This document shows positions 46,873 to 58,827 of a stretch of 64,000 nucleotides of DNA, one piece after another. The translations under genes and the position numbers were made by a program. The notes under the pieces were generated by a model. That model saw nothing but the letters and a program-made list of their open reading frames with translations. It searched no databases and had not been told where the DNA came from. Numbering within the stretch: position 1 is the stretch's first letter; each line of letters begins with the position of its first letter. Source of the stretch: Bemisia tabaci (taxonomy: Eukaryota > Arthropoda > Insecta > Hemiptera > Aleyrodidae); contig NC_092798.1 of the NCBI RefSeq assembly GCF_918797505.1, forward strand, positions 49,870,985 to 49,934,984, written 5' to 3'.

Positions 46873-47108
46873 TACGGTAGTGGAAAAAAGTTGTTTGAAC
46901 ATTTGGACACGACCAATTTTCTTTGGTTAAGACACGAATTTCCGGGAAAATTTCTAACGAGTTCCTTTGAATATTTCGGAGATTCCCTCCGCCTTTTATT
47001 CAAATGCACTTGAAAACTCAAGGAAAAATATTGGTTAGTATCAATTATTTCATGAGATGAAATTTGGCAACAGGTAAATGTGTGTACGGATTTCTTCATA
47101 AGCATGAT
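46873..47108. mobile_element. Degraded family A MITE
   Basis: GAAATTTGGCAACAGGTAAA and TCATAAGCATGATGG at the right, GGAAAAAAGTTG at the left. A second degraded left end starts near 47119 (CCGTGCTAAAAAAAAG). Confidence 0.55.
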
Positions 47109-47989
47109 GGTATGTTACCGTGCTAAAAAAAAGTCGTGTAAACATTTGGCTATTGCAAGATTTATTTTGATGAACTAGAAATATTCCGGAAAAATTGCGA
47201 AATTCCTTCGTTGAAGTAGTTCCAAAAATTGAGCTCTTAAAATAATCTATGAGTATAGTACCTAAGAATTTTAGAAAACAATATTCGTTGATTCTTTCAA
47301 AATGAAAGTCTTTATCCAAGAGGATTTGGGAATATTTGCTCTTACATAAAGACGTTTATTCTTACCATGACAATAAGAGCATTGCTTGCACTACGTGCTC
47401 CAGCGTTTAACCCTTATAGGGTATCCATCGTATACGAGTAGTGTAGCTAGAAAGAAAACTCGTCAAGCGCTGAATTACTTCGGAGTCCAAACAATTTGAT
47501 CGAATTTAATTTTTTCATTTTATTTTTTTCTTCATTTTTTCAACTTTTTCTTCTTAGTTCAGTGATTTATTCATTTATCATTCAGTGCATGAAGTCAACA
47601 TTTCTATCATTGCTGTCAACGTCATGGATTTCTCAGTCTTATAAACTATTAGAAAGTTAAATAGTCTCATTCTAAAGTGTCTCTGTTTTCCCCCGGAATA
47701 TCTATTTTTCTAAAGTTATAAGCTTAAAAGCATAACTTTTCAGCCACCCTTCGTACTGAAAGCGTACTTAACTTTCAAGCTAACGGGTATTTTAGGATTT
47801 TTTCATTTATAATCATAAGTTAAAATCTTTTTTTTTTCTACTTCCATGAACTTAGAAAACCTATGCACTATAAACCCAACCCATGAACGTTAGGGCGGCT
47901 CACAAAAAATGAATTTCGGAAATTTATAGCCGTAACCCCCTAAATCGGTTACAGCATGTTCAAAAACACGGAAAATGAAATTTGGGGTC

Positions 47990-48375
47990 AATCGGACAAA
48001 ATTAACCCGACGCGCAGTTGCCATTTATCCCCGCAAAAATAGCGAATTTTTACTGTTTTTCGGTAATTTTTCGCTCCCAAAAAATAAAGTCGGAGGGGTC
48101 TGCAAATTAAACATAGGGCAAAATTAGTTCATGAACTGCACCCTAGTGAAGTTTTGGACCCCCTCCATGCTTTTCACCCGACAGCCGGTTGCCATTTTCA
48201 CGCATGAAAATAGCGAATTTTTCACTGTTTTTGATGATTTTTCCCTCTCGATAAATTAACGTTACAGATGCCTAAATTGTAATCAGAGTGTGAAATTAGC
48301 AGCTAAAATACTCCCAATGCTCCCCTTCTGATAATTTTGACACGCTGCAACGTTGCCATTCTTCTGAGCAAAATC
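47990..48375 (+). repeat. Diverged tandem repeat, three units of about 165 bp
   Basis: GTTGCCATT with AATAGCGAATTTTT-type sequence recurs near 48017, 48188 and 48351 (the last diverged). Confidence 0.65.
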
Positions 48376-48561
48376 GTGAATTTCGACTTATATCAATATC
48401 ATCTCTCTAGACCTAAAAAAAAACTCAGGAGCCATCGAAAAAGTGCGATAAAACAAGGTGATTATACCATGAGTATCTTTTTTGAAAATTTGGACCCTGT
48501 AAAATGTTTTACTCGGCGTGAAGTTACCACTTGGCAAACAGTGGTTGACGGTAATAGTCAA

Positions 48562-48779
48562 TTTTCATACGTTAATGCGCCTTCAATTACATTGGATACT
48601 GTGCAATACTTTCGTGATGGAATAGTTGCATTGGCACCTACAAACCTAACAGGGATACTTCACTCATGGCGCAATGCATGCAGTATCCCTGTTAGGTTTG
48701 TAGGCGCCAATGCAACTATTCCACCACGAAAGTATTGCACGGTATCAAATGTAATTGAAGGCGCACCAACGTATGAAAC
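48562..48779. repeat. Family H long hairpin, 218 bp
   Basis: Arms 48562-48660 and 48684-48779 pair almost completely with a loop of about 23 nt. Core CACCTACAAACCTAACAGGG. An apparent 148-codon ORF overlapping it is not credible. Confidence 0.93.
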
Positions 48780-49674
48780 TTGACTGTTACCGTCATGGTG
48801 TCAGGGGGTATTTTTTAACGAGGAACTTGAATTTCAACTCAATTTTTTAAATTCAAAAATCCAAAATGACAGAAACTGCCAAAAATGTTATCTTGAGACT
48901 TTCGAAATCTAAGACGGTTGACTGCCTGACCCAATTGAATGCTCTTTGCCACATATTTGGACGTATTTATTTACTATTTATAAGTATTTTAAAAGAAATC
49001 AGAGACAGGTGGGGAAGAAGGAGTCTACTCGTTAGTTAAGGGCCGCAAGAATTACCATTAGTTTTCCTATAAACATATGTGTTTTTACAGATGAGCTAGA
49101 AATTGTAGGTCGTAATTGCAAAATGTAGTAAATTTGTCGTGCGATTTACTTTTACGAAGAAGTCAAAGTATTTCAACAGTGCGGCATTCCACAAAATACT
49201 TGACTCCGATCAGTTCTCCGGTATGAACTCATCAGTCAACCATACCCATCTCCGCGAGTTAAACGACAACCACAGAAGTGGTTTAAAAATACTGCGTCCA
49301 GTCTTTGCTGCCAAGTATGCCGAGGCTCCCCTCGTTAAAGGGTTGAAATTATACACATTTCCTAGCAAATCGGCAACAGCTAGTATATTCATAATGTTTC
49401 TCCGTTCCAGGGAGAGAGGAACGCATTCTGCGTCCGTGTTTCCATCTTGTCTTCGTCCCGCGCGCCGCACAGAGGGACAAGCCGCTGAAAAAGGGTTGGA
49501 CATGAAACGTTTTGCTAAGCTCAAGTTTCAATGTTTTATTTTGGCATATTATAAATTTTGTGAGGTGTGCCTGGGAGGAAATTCTACGAGAAAACCAATA
49601 TGGAACCACTTTTAAACTTCTAGGCAATGAAGTTAGGGGCCGCCCATGTATCGTTGCTCTTCTGACGTAAGGGC

Positions 49675-49939
49675 ATATCGACGGTGTAAGTCGGCAATCA
49701 CATAACTCGTTTGCGGTGTCTGAAAATCTCCGCCTCTATGTTATTTTTTTTTAAAAGAGAACAAATTGACATCATCCCTTGAAGTTTATGCAAAATTTTC
49801 TTCGCCCAGAGAAAAAAAAAATCACGGAAGTTTTAAAGAATTTCCGTTGAGTAGTTTTCCCTTTACAAAAATAACGTATGACAGGAAGTCTGCGAAGTCG
49901 CAAACGAATTATGTGATTGCCGACTTGCACCGTCGATAT
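49675..49939. repeat. Family L-like foldback, copy 5
   Basis: Left CGACGGTGTAAGTCGGCAAT (plus CACATAA) and right ATTGCCGACTTGCACCGTCG pair. The flank TCTGACGTAAGGGC is shared with family G. Confidence 0.85.
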
Positions 49940-50492
49940 CTCATTTTCCACATGAGTTTCGGAAAGCAAAGATTTATACTGCCATGGTAGCGAAGAGAGC
50001 AGTAAGTGTCAAATTTTCGAAATCGAGTCTCCTTCAAAATTTTTTAATCTCTTTTAGACGAAATCACCGAAATAGCCAAAACAGCAAAATGTATCTTAAT
50101 TGTATCAAAATGAGACGTAAGAGAAAGCCGTAAGTGCGCAAAAAATGACGTAGTTTCAGGCAACAGCAGTAAGTTACAATATCCCTCCAAAGAGCCAATG
50201 AAAACAGTGCTTTCAAGTAAAATGCCGCCCTCTTCTGCCAATTTCCAACCTGAAAATGCGTTTTTTGTGTAGTCCAAAACGTAACCACGAAAGCATGCAG
50301 AAGATAGCACTTACGGCTGCCTTGCCTATAACACAAGCTTAACATGAAAATGAAAAATACCCTTTATATGTAATTGAAATAAAATCATAATCGAGTTTTG
50401 ATCATCCAAACGATTTCCAGGAGTCTTTCGGGCGGTTAGTAGCAATTTGACAAAGAACGGAGGCTTCTTTCAATCAAATTTTCCGGTCAGAA

Positions 50493-50718
50493 CACGGGGG
50501 AAAAAACACATCGGATCTAGAGTCCAGACTCTTGAAAACATCGACAAGAAAAAATACTCTTGATTCAATCGGATTTTTGCTTGAATCAAAACGAAATCCG
50601 CTTAAATTAAGAGGCTTGGTTCTTGATTTAAGCTAGATTCTGACTGAACCAAGAGTACTTTTTCTTGACGAAGTTCTTAAGAGTCTGGACTCTAGATCCA
50701 ATGTGTTTTTTTTCCAGT
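50493..50718. repeat. Family D foldback, copy 3
   Basis: ACATCGGATCTAGAGTCCAG at the left and TCTGGACTCTAGATCCAATG at the right; TTTTTTTTCCAGTG end. Confidence 0.88.
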
Positions 50719-51225
50719 GAAGCTTCTGAGCCCGTTTTCTCAAAACTTCATTTTTGCACTTGCTGCTCTCTTCGCTATCACGGCAGTCATGAATTTCTTT
50801 CCACTGTGCGTCCTCTGGTGGCGGGATGGAAATATTACGACATCCCACCTCGGATTTGATTCCTCATCTGTAAACGATAAAACGTGGTGAAGGACGACGA
50901 AAGGGAGAACTGATCAAGATTTACACTTCCGTTCGGAATCGGGGCTTAAGTGAAAGGGACAAGCATCGGCTTGAGAATTAATTGAACGTGAGATATGCGT
51001 TTTTGAGGGGCAGATTGAGAGCTAGGAATAGCTCCCTTGAGAGGAGAGCCGAGAAACATCTACACGAAAGATACCGTGCATTCTGAGGCATCCGTGCTTT
51101 TTGCCCGTGGGAATTCCTCGCTTGTTGCTTTTAAGAGTTATGCAGAACCAATGGTTGCTGGTTAAATTGGAAGCATTTACAGGAAGGAAGTTTATTTGCA
51201 TCAGGAGCCGTTCATCTACGATCTA

Positions 51226-51549
51226 CAGGGTGATCGGGTAAACGGCCGGACGCAAGATCCGAAACACACCCTGAAAACCCCCTCTTCAAATTGAGATTTC
51301 GAATTTTTTTAGATCATTTATGAATTCAGGGCATAAAAGTACAGGAGAGTACAAATTTTCATGAGATTTGGTTCTCAACCGTTGTCGAAATTTAGGAAAA
51401 ACGATTTACTTTCCGAAATTTTGAAGGGGCCGCATAGCTCCGATGGGGGGCACTTTTGGAAAAAAACTTTATACAATCAAAAAGTCTTATTTTAACTCAT
51501 ATAACACGCTCCTGCAGTTTGGCCGTTTAAATCTGGATCACTTTGTATA
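51226..51549. repeat. Inverted-terminus element, about 320 bp
   Basis: CAGGGTGATCGGGTAAACGG at the left is mirrored by GGCCGTTTAAATCTGGATCA at the right. Confidence 0.6.
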
Positions 51550-51560
51550 GGAGGAAGCTC

Positions 51561-51826
51561 TATGTCCGCTTAGGAAAAACGTCGTGTCAGGATTCGAAAG
51601 TAGCCAAATTTCCTCCTTTGAAATATTTATTCTTAAGGCGAGACATGAATAATTTTTTCTAGAAAGGATCAGATATTTCAGATCTGATCGCGCGAATGAA
51701 ATTCTCTGAAAAAATTGAAGTATCTTATTCACAGATTTCCCTGAAAATGTTTTTCGTCGCATATTTTTCCGAGGAAAACCTGGCAACGGCTGAAGGTCCG
51801 TACGACGTTTTTCCTTGGCAAGGCAG
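51561..51826. mobile_element. Family A MITE
   Basis: CCGCTTAGGAAAAACGTCGT at the left; GACGTTTTTCCTTGGCAAGG at the right. Confidence 0.75.
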
Positions 51827-52084
51827 AACTGTGGTGAGATCGGCAACTTGTCGCGATGGATTTCTTTCCATAAATGGCTACTGATTAGTCCACTGCGAAA
51901 AGATATACGGACATTTTCCGAGTGATACAATAGTTTAAACTCGGGTGCATTCTTCGTATCATTCCTAATTGAAGGCGCAAGTCGGGAATGTTGCATTTGA
52001 GACACCTGCAGCCTGTGCTTAAACATCACGTTCGACGAATATTAATCCGAATGGCAATGAAGCAAAGTTTGAAGATTGATACAC

Positions 52085-52325
52085 GTACGATACGCAAGGA
52101 ACGTAACTCCATTCCAAGGTTGCAAAATTGACGCAAACAATTCGATTTTTTATAAGAACGGACTTGCGCACTTTTTGTCGAAAATTTTTCCGATTTTTAC
52201 ACGAGATCAGATAAAAAATCAGCGAGATTCTCAGTTTAATGCGTCCAAGATTCCATAATTAAAATTGCAATCTCCAAAGGAAAAAGTTGGCAGCATCGAA
52301 ATGTAGTTACATTCTTTCACGAATT
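52085..52325. repeat. Family Q foldback, copy 2
   Basis: GGAACGTAACTCCATTCCAA and CGAAATGTAGTTACATTCTT are diverged inverted ends. Confidence 0.55.
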
Positions 52326-52639
52326 CCAGTCCTGAATTTTGCAGATTTCGGCGTTTGGCCCGAGAAAAAATCTGTGAAATTTTCGTGGGAAAGACCCGAC
52401 AGGTTTTTTTTTGTAAAAATACAAAAAACAAGTGAAAATGTCACGAGAGTGGAATACAGATGCATTTTTCCATCCAGAAAGCGACGATGTACGTATCTTA
52501 GGTGTAAAATCCGTTCAATCTCTCAACTTTCGCGGGAAAAAGAGTTGATTTCCCGACGCGGGGGTCCAGAACGGTCATAAAAATAGGACAGTGGGCCAAT
52601 ATTGGGAAACATTTCATTTAAAAATACATCTCACCGGCT

Positions 52640-52900
52640 GAGGCTCGGAGCTCGGCCGTAGGCGACGCCTAAAAATAGGCGGAGTTGCGCGCGTAATTAT
52701 TCCCGACTGATTTTTATCAATATTAACGAGGGAGCGTAGTTAATTAAATGTTTCCTTCGGTCGATGCATCTTCCGTGGTTCGCAGAATGTCATAGCCGAA
52801 TTCGAGGACCCATAAAGCGGCCAAAGTCAATTTGAATGGACCTAACGCTCGCCGATATAGATTTGGACCACTGCCAATAAAATCCCTCATTCTGCCGATC
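52640..52900. other. GC-rich single-copy segment
   Basis: GGCTCGGAGCTCGGCC and TAGGCGACGCCTA short palindromes are followed by an AT-rich TTAATTAA-type motif. No exon found. Role unknown. Confidence 0.3.
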
Positions 52901-53026
52901 GTTCCTGCAAGATGCTAAAAATTATTAGTGGGTTTGTTGATGGAGTGCATCCGTATTCTTCAGACTACTTAAAATCTACGTGAGTGGCCGAATCTGGTAA
53001 AATCATCTCATTTTCCAAGCTAATTG

Positions 53027-53352
53027 AGGGGTTTGGAGGGCAAGGCGCATTAGTGCAGTTTTTACTATGTCGAGAAATATGTGTTTGGAGTTTCGAAATT
53101 ACATGGATCCTTACAGCTGAAAGGCGACAAAGTTCAAACTGGCTTTTTGATGCTTAAAAATTGGAATTCAGGAGCAAACTTATTACGGTGTATGCATTAA
53201 GACTAGCTTTACTTGAAAGCTAGTCTTAAAGTCTTAATATCCTAAGTCTAAGTCATAAGTCTTAAGTTTTAAGTCTTAAGTCTTAAGTCTCAAGTCTTAA
53301 GTCTTAATATCTTAATTTGTTTCTAAAACTGCACGTATGCGCCTTGTCCCTC
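53027..53352. mobile_element. Family B MITE, copy 4, expanded by TTAAGTC repeats
   Basis: Left GAGGGGTTTGGAGGGCAAGG and right TATGCGCCTTGTCCCTC. About 80 bp of TTAAGTC-type microsatellite (53225-53310) has grown inside the right arm. Confidence 0.85.
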
Positions 53353-53543
53353 AAGTATTATAGGGATCTTGCAAGTGCAAGATCCCGTAAACTGCCTTAA
53401 AAATACATGTTTTCATGAAACATTTATTCGGGATACGCGTTACCGATTTTTGTAAAGCTCAGAACTGATTTTTCTACTGAAAAAAGACGTAATACTTACG
53501 TCATTAAAAGCTTTCCCTCTTGGCCTTAAGTTTATGAAGCCAA

Positions 53544-53714
53544 GGGGCCGTCTATAAATTACGTAACGCAATTTTCCGGAATTTTTGACCGCCCTCCCCC
53601 TCGTAACGCTTTTGTGGCGTAGGTCCCGATCCTTTAATACGCAAAAACAAAATGGCGTAACGCTCTCCTCACCCCCTCCCCCCTGGGGCGTCACGTTATT
53701 TATGGACGGCCCTC
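53544..53714. mobile_element. GGGCCGTC-type foldback MITE
   Basis: GGGCCGTCTATAAATTACGT and ACGTTATTTATGGACGGCCC ends with C-rich inner blocks and GTAACGC motifs. From memory this resembles a foldback sequence seen in other insects; a search is needed. Confidence 0.8.
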
Positions 53715-54006
53715 AAGTCCTTTTTTATGAACTGAACATTTGAATACTCATACATGTTACGGTGGAATGAGCTTTAGGGAGAGTATGGACATGAAATATT
53801 TGACTGAAACTTCAAAGCTTGATGTTAACTTCGTCACATTACCACATTTAAGAGGGCAATTCTCACAGGAATTTTCAGGGAAAGCCAATGGAGCCTTTTT
53901 TGAACTCCTACGTTTCGTATCAACGAAGAACTTTCCGCGTTATGTCCAACCTCGCCGATTGACTCGCTCCCCTGTCATTCAGTTTGACTGTCTTTTATTC
54001 TACATA

Positions 54007-54260
54007 CTGCCATGCTAAGGGAAAACACCGAATGAGTCTTCAGACGTTGCCACATTTCCTTCAATGAAAATCGAATTAACCGGGAAAATTGCAAATGTTT
54101 TTATTCAACATTTTCATACAATTTTGTTCGCGATTTGAGCTAATATGCCTGCAAATTTTAAGGAACAATATGCATGACTTTCCTCAGAAAATGCGTGCTT
54201 TATCCAGGAAAATGTGGCAACTCTCTAATGTTCATACGGCGTTCTTCCCTAGCATGACAG
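54007..54260. mobile_element. Family A MITE with CATA target duplication
   Basis: 254 bp. CTGCCATGCTAAGGGAAAAC and GTTCTTCCCTAGCATGACAG; CATA at 54003-54006 and 54261-54264. Confidence 0.92.
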
Positions 54261-54596
54261 CATACATCTTCCTCTATTCGTGAGAAGGCATCATTTCGTC
54301 CACGTCCACCATCCTCTCATTCTTACTCCATCCGCTTTAGCATTTTGTCTCTCTTAATTAATTGAGCGAAATTAAGTGGCATCGATACGTGAGTCAGCGA
54401 AGAGCCGTTTGCATATGCAAACAGAGAGATCTCTTGCTCCCTTCCTGTGAGCCGTATATAGGGACCATTTGTTACCAACCGCCCATGAATAGAGCAAACG
54501 GGGAGAAACTATGGAATTATTCAAACGACTGAGTTGAAACAGAATTTTCAACTCTGGACAAAAAATCACCATAAAAAGAGTGAAAATTTTGAGCAA

Positions 54597-55050
54597 AATC
54601 AGCTGTTGCCAAATTTAACCGGGCAATTTAATTTTTTTATAAGAGAACGTTTGTGCGCATTCCTATGAAAATTTTAAGGAGTTCGCTTCGCACTATGCAG
54701 AAAATACACTGGAATTAGCATAAAAATCCGAACAACAGTTGCCATGTAAAAAATTAAATACACTGGGAAAAAAACACATTGGATCTAGAGTCCAGACTCT
54801 TAAAAGCATCGACAAGAAAAAATACTCTTGATTCAATCAGATTTAAGCTTAAATCAAGAACCAAGCCTCTTAATTTGGGCGGATTTCCTTTTGATTTAAG
54901 CTTAAATCTGATTGAATCAAGAGTATTTTTTCTTGTCAATGTTTTCAAGAGTCTGGACTCTAGACCCGATGTGTTTTTTTTTTCCAGTGTATCCCAATGA
55001 AATTTGACAATAGCTGATGTTGCTTGCCTCATTTCTGTTTAACGCGGTCC
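54597..55050. mobile_element. Family C MITE, left-truncated, split by a family D element
   Basis: The right TIR TTTCTGTTTAACGCGGTCC is intact. The left TIR is gone (starts at TCAGCTGTTGCCAAATTTAA). Family D lies at 54761-54990 within it. Confidence 0.8.
54761..54990. repeat. Family D foldback, copy 4, inserted in family C
   Basis: 230 bp. CACTGGGAAAAAAACACATT at the left, TTTTTTTTTTCCAGTG at the right; TA flanks both ends. Confidence 0.9.
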
Positions 55051-55275
55051 ATTTGCAACATGTATGTGATTCCTCGTCTCCACGAAGGAGATACGATCAG
55101 AAAAAATCCGGCAACAAACGAATGAAGACATTTCTGCACTTCGTAATTCAAATCTGAAGCGAGTAAAAAAGACGCTGAATCATTGCTTGAATTACAAGAA
55201 TTTATTTGAAGCACCATGTAGGATCATTTCTCAGCTCGGATGTTTGGACCTCCTCTCGTTTCGAAACTGGGGGAG

Positions 55276-55443
55276 TCCTCGAGGCGAGTCTAAGCGCTTA
55301 TCTCTCGATAAATCGATTGATCTGCCCCTTAAACCTATGGGAAAGGATCGATAAACAGGGTGTTCGCAACGAACAACTTACTAATCGATCCTTTAACATA
55401 GCTTCAAATGGGCAAATATCGATAATTCACGCCTCGCTACTGC
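55276..55443 (+). repeat. Family J repeat, copy 5
   Basis: Contains AACAGGGTGTTCGCAACGAA and CAAATGGGCAAATATCGATA. Confidence 0.72.
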
Positions 55444-55675
55444 CATAATGGACACCAGATGAGCTGCGAAGAGACAAACTGACAGTACAACGTTATTACC
55501 ATTTAGGGCATGAATCCTAAATTCGCTTTTTTGCAGCCTCGGGATGCTGTCTTCACACGGATGGTGCTCCTACGCTCTGCGGAGATTTGTGCTTTTACCG
55601 TCTTTGCCTCTCCGAAAAATTTTACTAAGAACACGATAGCGTTACTGGTTTTCTTTAACGGACAAAACATTATTT

Positions 55676-55928
55676 CGTCACCTTCCAGGCAAAGTATCAC
55701 AAGCGCCATGCGACGTTTAAAAATTTCCGCCGCCATTTTATTTTTTTACTGAGAAATTGTTGGTTGAATCTGTTTGGAAATTTCACTAAATTTTATCGGC
55801 AGCACAAAGAAAATTCAGTGAAATTTTCGGACAGCTTCGATGAACAATTTCTCTGTAAAAAAATAAAATGGCAGCGGAAATTTTTAAACGTCGCATGGCG
55901 CTTGTGATACTTTGCCTGGAAGGTGACG
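55676..55928. mobile_element. Family K MITE with ATTT target duplication
   Basis: 253 bp. CGTCACCTTCCAGGCAAAGT and CTTTGCCTGGAAGGTGACG; ATTT at 55672-55675 and 55929-55932. Confidence 0.93.
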
Positions 55929-55970
55929 ATTTAATGAGAGAGCTATTCTACCGTGTAAGAGAGTACATCT

Positions 55971-56053
55971 GGACGTATTTATGCTAAAAGGAACTATGTG
56001 CACAGGGTTTGTAAGAGGCATAGTTCCTTTTGGCATACATATATAAATACGTT
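55971..56053. mobile_element. Family F mini-hairpin, copy 3
   Basis: GGACGTATTTATGCTAAAAG and TTTTGGCATACATATATAAA, then TACGTTC. It carries a small TA-rich insertion in the right arm; no clear target duplication. Confidence 0.8.
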
Positions 56054-56162
56054 CAATGACGTTCATCTGTAAATTCAAATAAACTATCCCCTTAGAAATA
56101 GGGTTGAGTACATTAGCAGAATAGACCACAGGACAAGTGGAAGACTAAAACACTTCAAAATA

Positions 56163-56287
56163 TCGTCGTTCCTCTGACGTAAGGGCGTATCTGGATTCTC
56201 ACGTGAGCCCTGTTTTCCGTATAACTCTATGCTTTTGGGGGCTCATGTGGAAATTGAGATACGCCCTTACGTCAAAGGGATGACGAT
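56163..56287. repeat. Family G hairpin
   Basis: ATCGTCGTTCCTCTGACGTA (plus AGGGCGTATCT) is inverted at the right end. A partial right arm also occurs at 58040-58103. Confidence 0.85.
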
Positions 56288-56289
56288 AT

Positions 56290-56530
56290 GAGGGACTTGG
56301 AGGACAAGGCGCATAAGTGCAGTTTTTGCTATTTTTACGTATTTGACTCTCGAAAGTACATGGATCCCTCTGGCGGTAAGAAGGTTAATATTGACTTTTT
56401 GATGCTTAAAAATTGGAATTTGGGAATGATTTTTTCAGAGAATATGCATTAAGACTAGTTTTACTTGATTTAATCATCATTTCAATTTTCTCAAAAACTG
56501 CACTTATGCGCCTTGTCCTCCAAGCCTCTC
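56290..56530. mobile_element. Family B MITE, copy 5
   Basis: GAGGGACTTGGAGGACAAGG and CCTTGTCCTCCAAGCCTCTC. It abuts the family G hairpin. Confidence 0.88.
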
Positions 56531-56724
56531 AAACGTATATTTCAGTGAGGAAAAAACTAATTGTTCCTCTTAGAAAACTCTTAGTAGATTGCAGGTCCAA
56601 CCTACTTTCCTAGTCGCAGTGGGAATATTACTTTTGTGGTAACGCTTATTTCGGTCTCGGTAAAGATATCAGTGTTGTTGGTACCCATATAAGCATTGTT
56701 ATTGAGATCTAAGAATATTTACCC

Positions 56725-56970
56725 CACTGGAGAAAAAAGTCTCTTGGATTTTGATTCCAGACTCTTAAGAAATTTGACAAGAAAAAATACTCTTGATTCA
56801 ATCTGATTTTGGCTTGATGCTTGAATAAAAAAGAAATCGCTTAAATTAAAAGGCTCGCCTTCGCCTCTCGATTCAACCCAAAATCCGACTGATTCAAGAT
56901 TATTCTTCCTAAATTGTCAAATTTTTTTAAGAGTCTGGACTCTGACCCAAGAGAATTTTTTCCAATGCTG
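56725..56970. repeat. Family D foldback, copy 5, diverged
   Basis: CACTGGAGAAAAAAGTCTCT and GAGAATTTTTTCCAATG ends; interior AAGAAAAAATACTCTTGATT. Confidence 0.75.
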
Positions 56971-58388
56971 GGTCAAACTATTTTTCCCGGAAAATTAACA
57001 TTTTAAGTTGAAATTTTTAACTACGACTAGAAAAGTAGATTTGACCTGGAATCCACTGTGAGCATTGCCTATAGGACGGGCAATTCATTTTAAAAAAACG
57101 ACTGCCTATATAAGGTCTAGTCTCCACCGGACATTTCACGGGATTTGTCCCAGGGAAAAACCTCACTTGCGAAGTTGGAAAAATATTGAGTTAGTCAATA
57201 CTAATCACAGTGCCAACTAAGAGTCATTAAGAAGTCCCAGGAACAACTTAAAAAGAAGAGGAAGAAATTTTGTTATGTTGTTTAACGGGGAAAAAAGCTC
57301 AGAAGTTTCATTCTTGCGATTCGAACTTGGGAAAAATCCCGTAAAACGTCCCGTGGAGACAAGGCGTTGGTAAGGCACTGAACCCCAATGGGTTCAGTCC
57401 TTATGCGTTCCTCCATTTCGTAACGCGATGCAACACACTTTATTTTTGGTATCTCAAAGAGAAATAACAATTTACAGCGTAAGATTTACAATCAGACTTC
57501 CCCCTCATCTACACAGAATTCGAGGTATGATTGAAACTCGCGAGATTATCCTCTCTTCATCGATTAACTGCCCCTTCCTTTTTCATTTTGTTTTTTAAAG
57601 CGAGATATTAGGACCCAAAGGAGAGAAGAGAATGCATAATGTGTATGCTGAGAAATAATAAAATTGACAAATTAAAGCGTTATAAATAGCACAACCGCAG
57701 GGGATCTAGGGAGCCGGGAGCAGCAAGCGACTTGCACCCGCACAAGGCCTCTCCGAATTTGTGCCGAGCGCATCTCTCGCGGAGAGGAGAGGATCCAAAA
57801 ATTGTCCTCTGCCTCGACGCGGGGCTTTCAAGTTAGCGGTTCCTCCGCTAAATTGATGACCAAATTACCTACTCTGCTAAAATACATGCCTTTAAATGGG
57901 AAATACTGCCTAATGGCGTCACAAGGCGCCAGATTTTCACACTTTCAAATCTATTTTCCTAGAATTTCCCATACCAGAAAAATTCATCAAAAATGATAAA
58001 CCAGGGTACGTCGATTTTCATATGCTCGTTTTATATATAAATCAATGCTTTCTGGGACTCATGCGGAAATCGAGACACCCTTACGTCAAAGGAGCGACGA
58101 TATGATGAAACGGACAGAAATGTCAATCAATCATCAGACTTTTCTGAGCTATTCTTTTGAACCACATTGATGTCCTAAGACATATGGACCACGTTAAGTA
58201 GGAAGGAACCAAGCCACATCAGCTATTGCCGAGTTCAATTGGGCAATTCAATTTTTTACTCGAAAACGGTTCTGCGGATTTTTGTGCAAATTTCAGTGAA
58301 TTTTTTGCAAAGTGCGATGTAAATTCCTTAAAATTTGCGGAACATTCCTTACAAACGTTCTCGTGTAAATAATTAAGTATGTTGGCAG

Positions 58389-58574
58389 ATTTTTTTGCCA
58401 ACGTGCGTTAAAATTCAGCATAAAGCTGAACATCTCAATACAGAGGGGAAAAGCTCATATGAGCACAATTTTCCATCAAAAAGATATGCTGTTTGGTGCA
58501 ATACTAGTTACGTCCATTCAGGAATTCCCGCTGTATTGAGATTTTCAGCTTTAAGCTGAATTTTAACGCACGTT
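58389..58574. repeat. Hairpin nested in family C
   Basis: TTGCCAACGTGCGTTAAAAT and ATTTTAACGCACGTTGGCAA are exact inverted ends. Confidence 0.88.
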
Positions 58575-58608
58575 GGCAAAAAATTCCAGCATACTGTCTT
58601 ACGACCCG

Positions 58609-58827
58609 TGCACTCAAAAAAACAAGAATGGGAAGAGTGACTTACCGGCCGAGTTATGGATCATGGAGTCATAAAATATAGTTCGTGGAGCCATGCTTAT
58701 AGGTTCACGACCAATATAGTATGGCTCAGAAAGCCATACTGTAGACGGTAAGTCACTTTGGTTAGATATTATGGATCTCCGAGCCATTTTTTATGGGTCT
58801 CAGAGTCATACCTATTTTTGAGTGTAC
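58609..58827. repeat. CACTCAAAAA-ended foldback
   Basis: CACTCAAAAAAACAAG and CCTATTTTTGAGTG ends; GTGACTTACCGxC and GACGGTAAGTCAC pair internally. Confidence 0.75.

Noticed and set aside
48337..48783. 148-codon ORF on the plus strand
   Set aside because: Its C-terminal half is the family H hairpin, which reads open on account of its repeat composition.
49139..49615. 158-codon ORF, the longest in the window
   Set aside because: No recognisable domain, antisense ORFs of similar size overlap it, and no supportive splice or promoter context was seen. Most likely chance.
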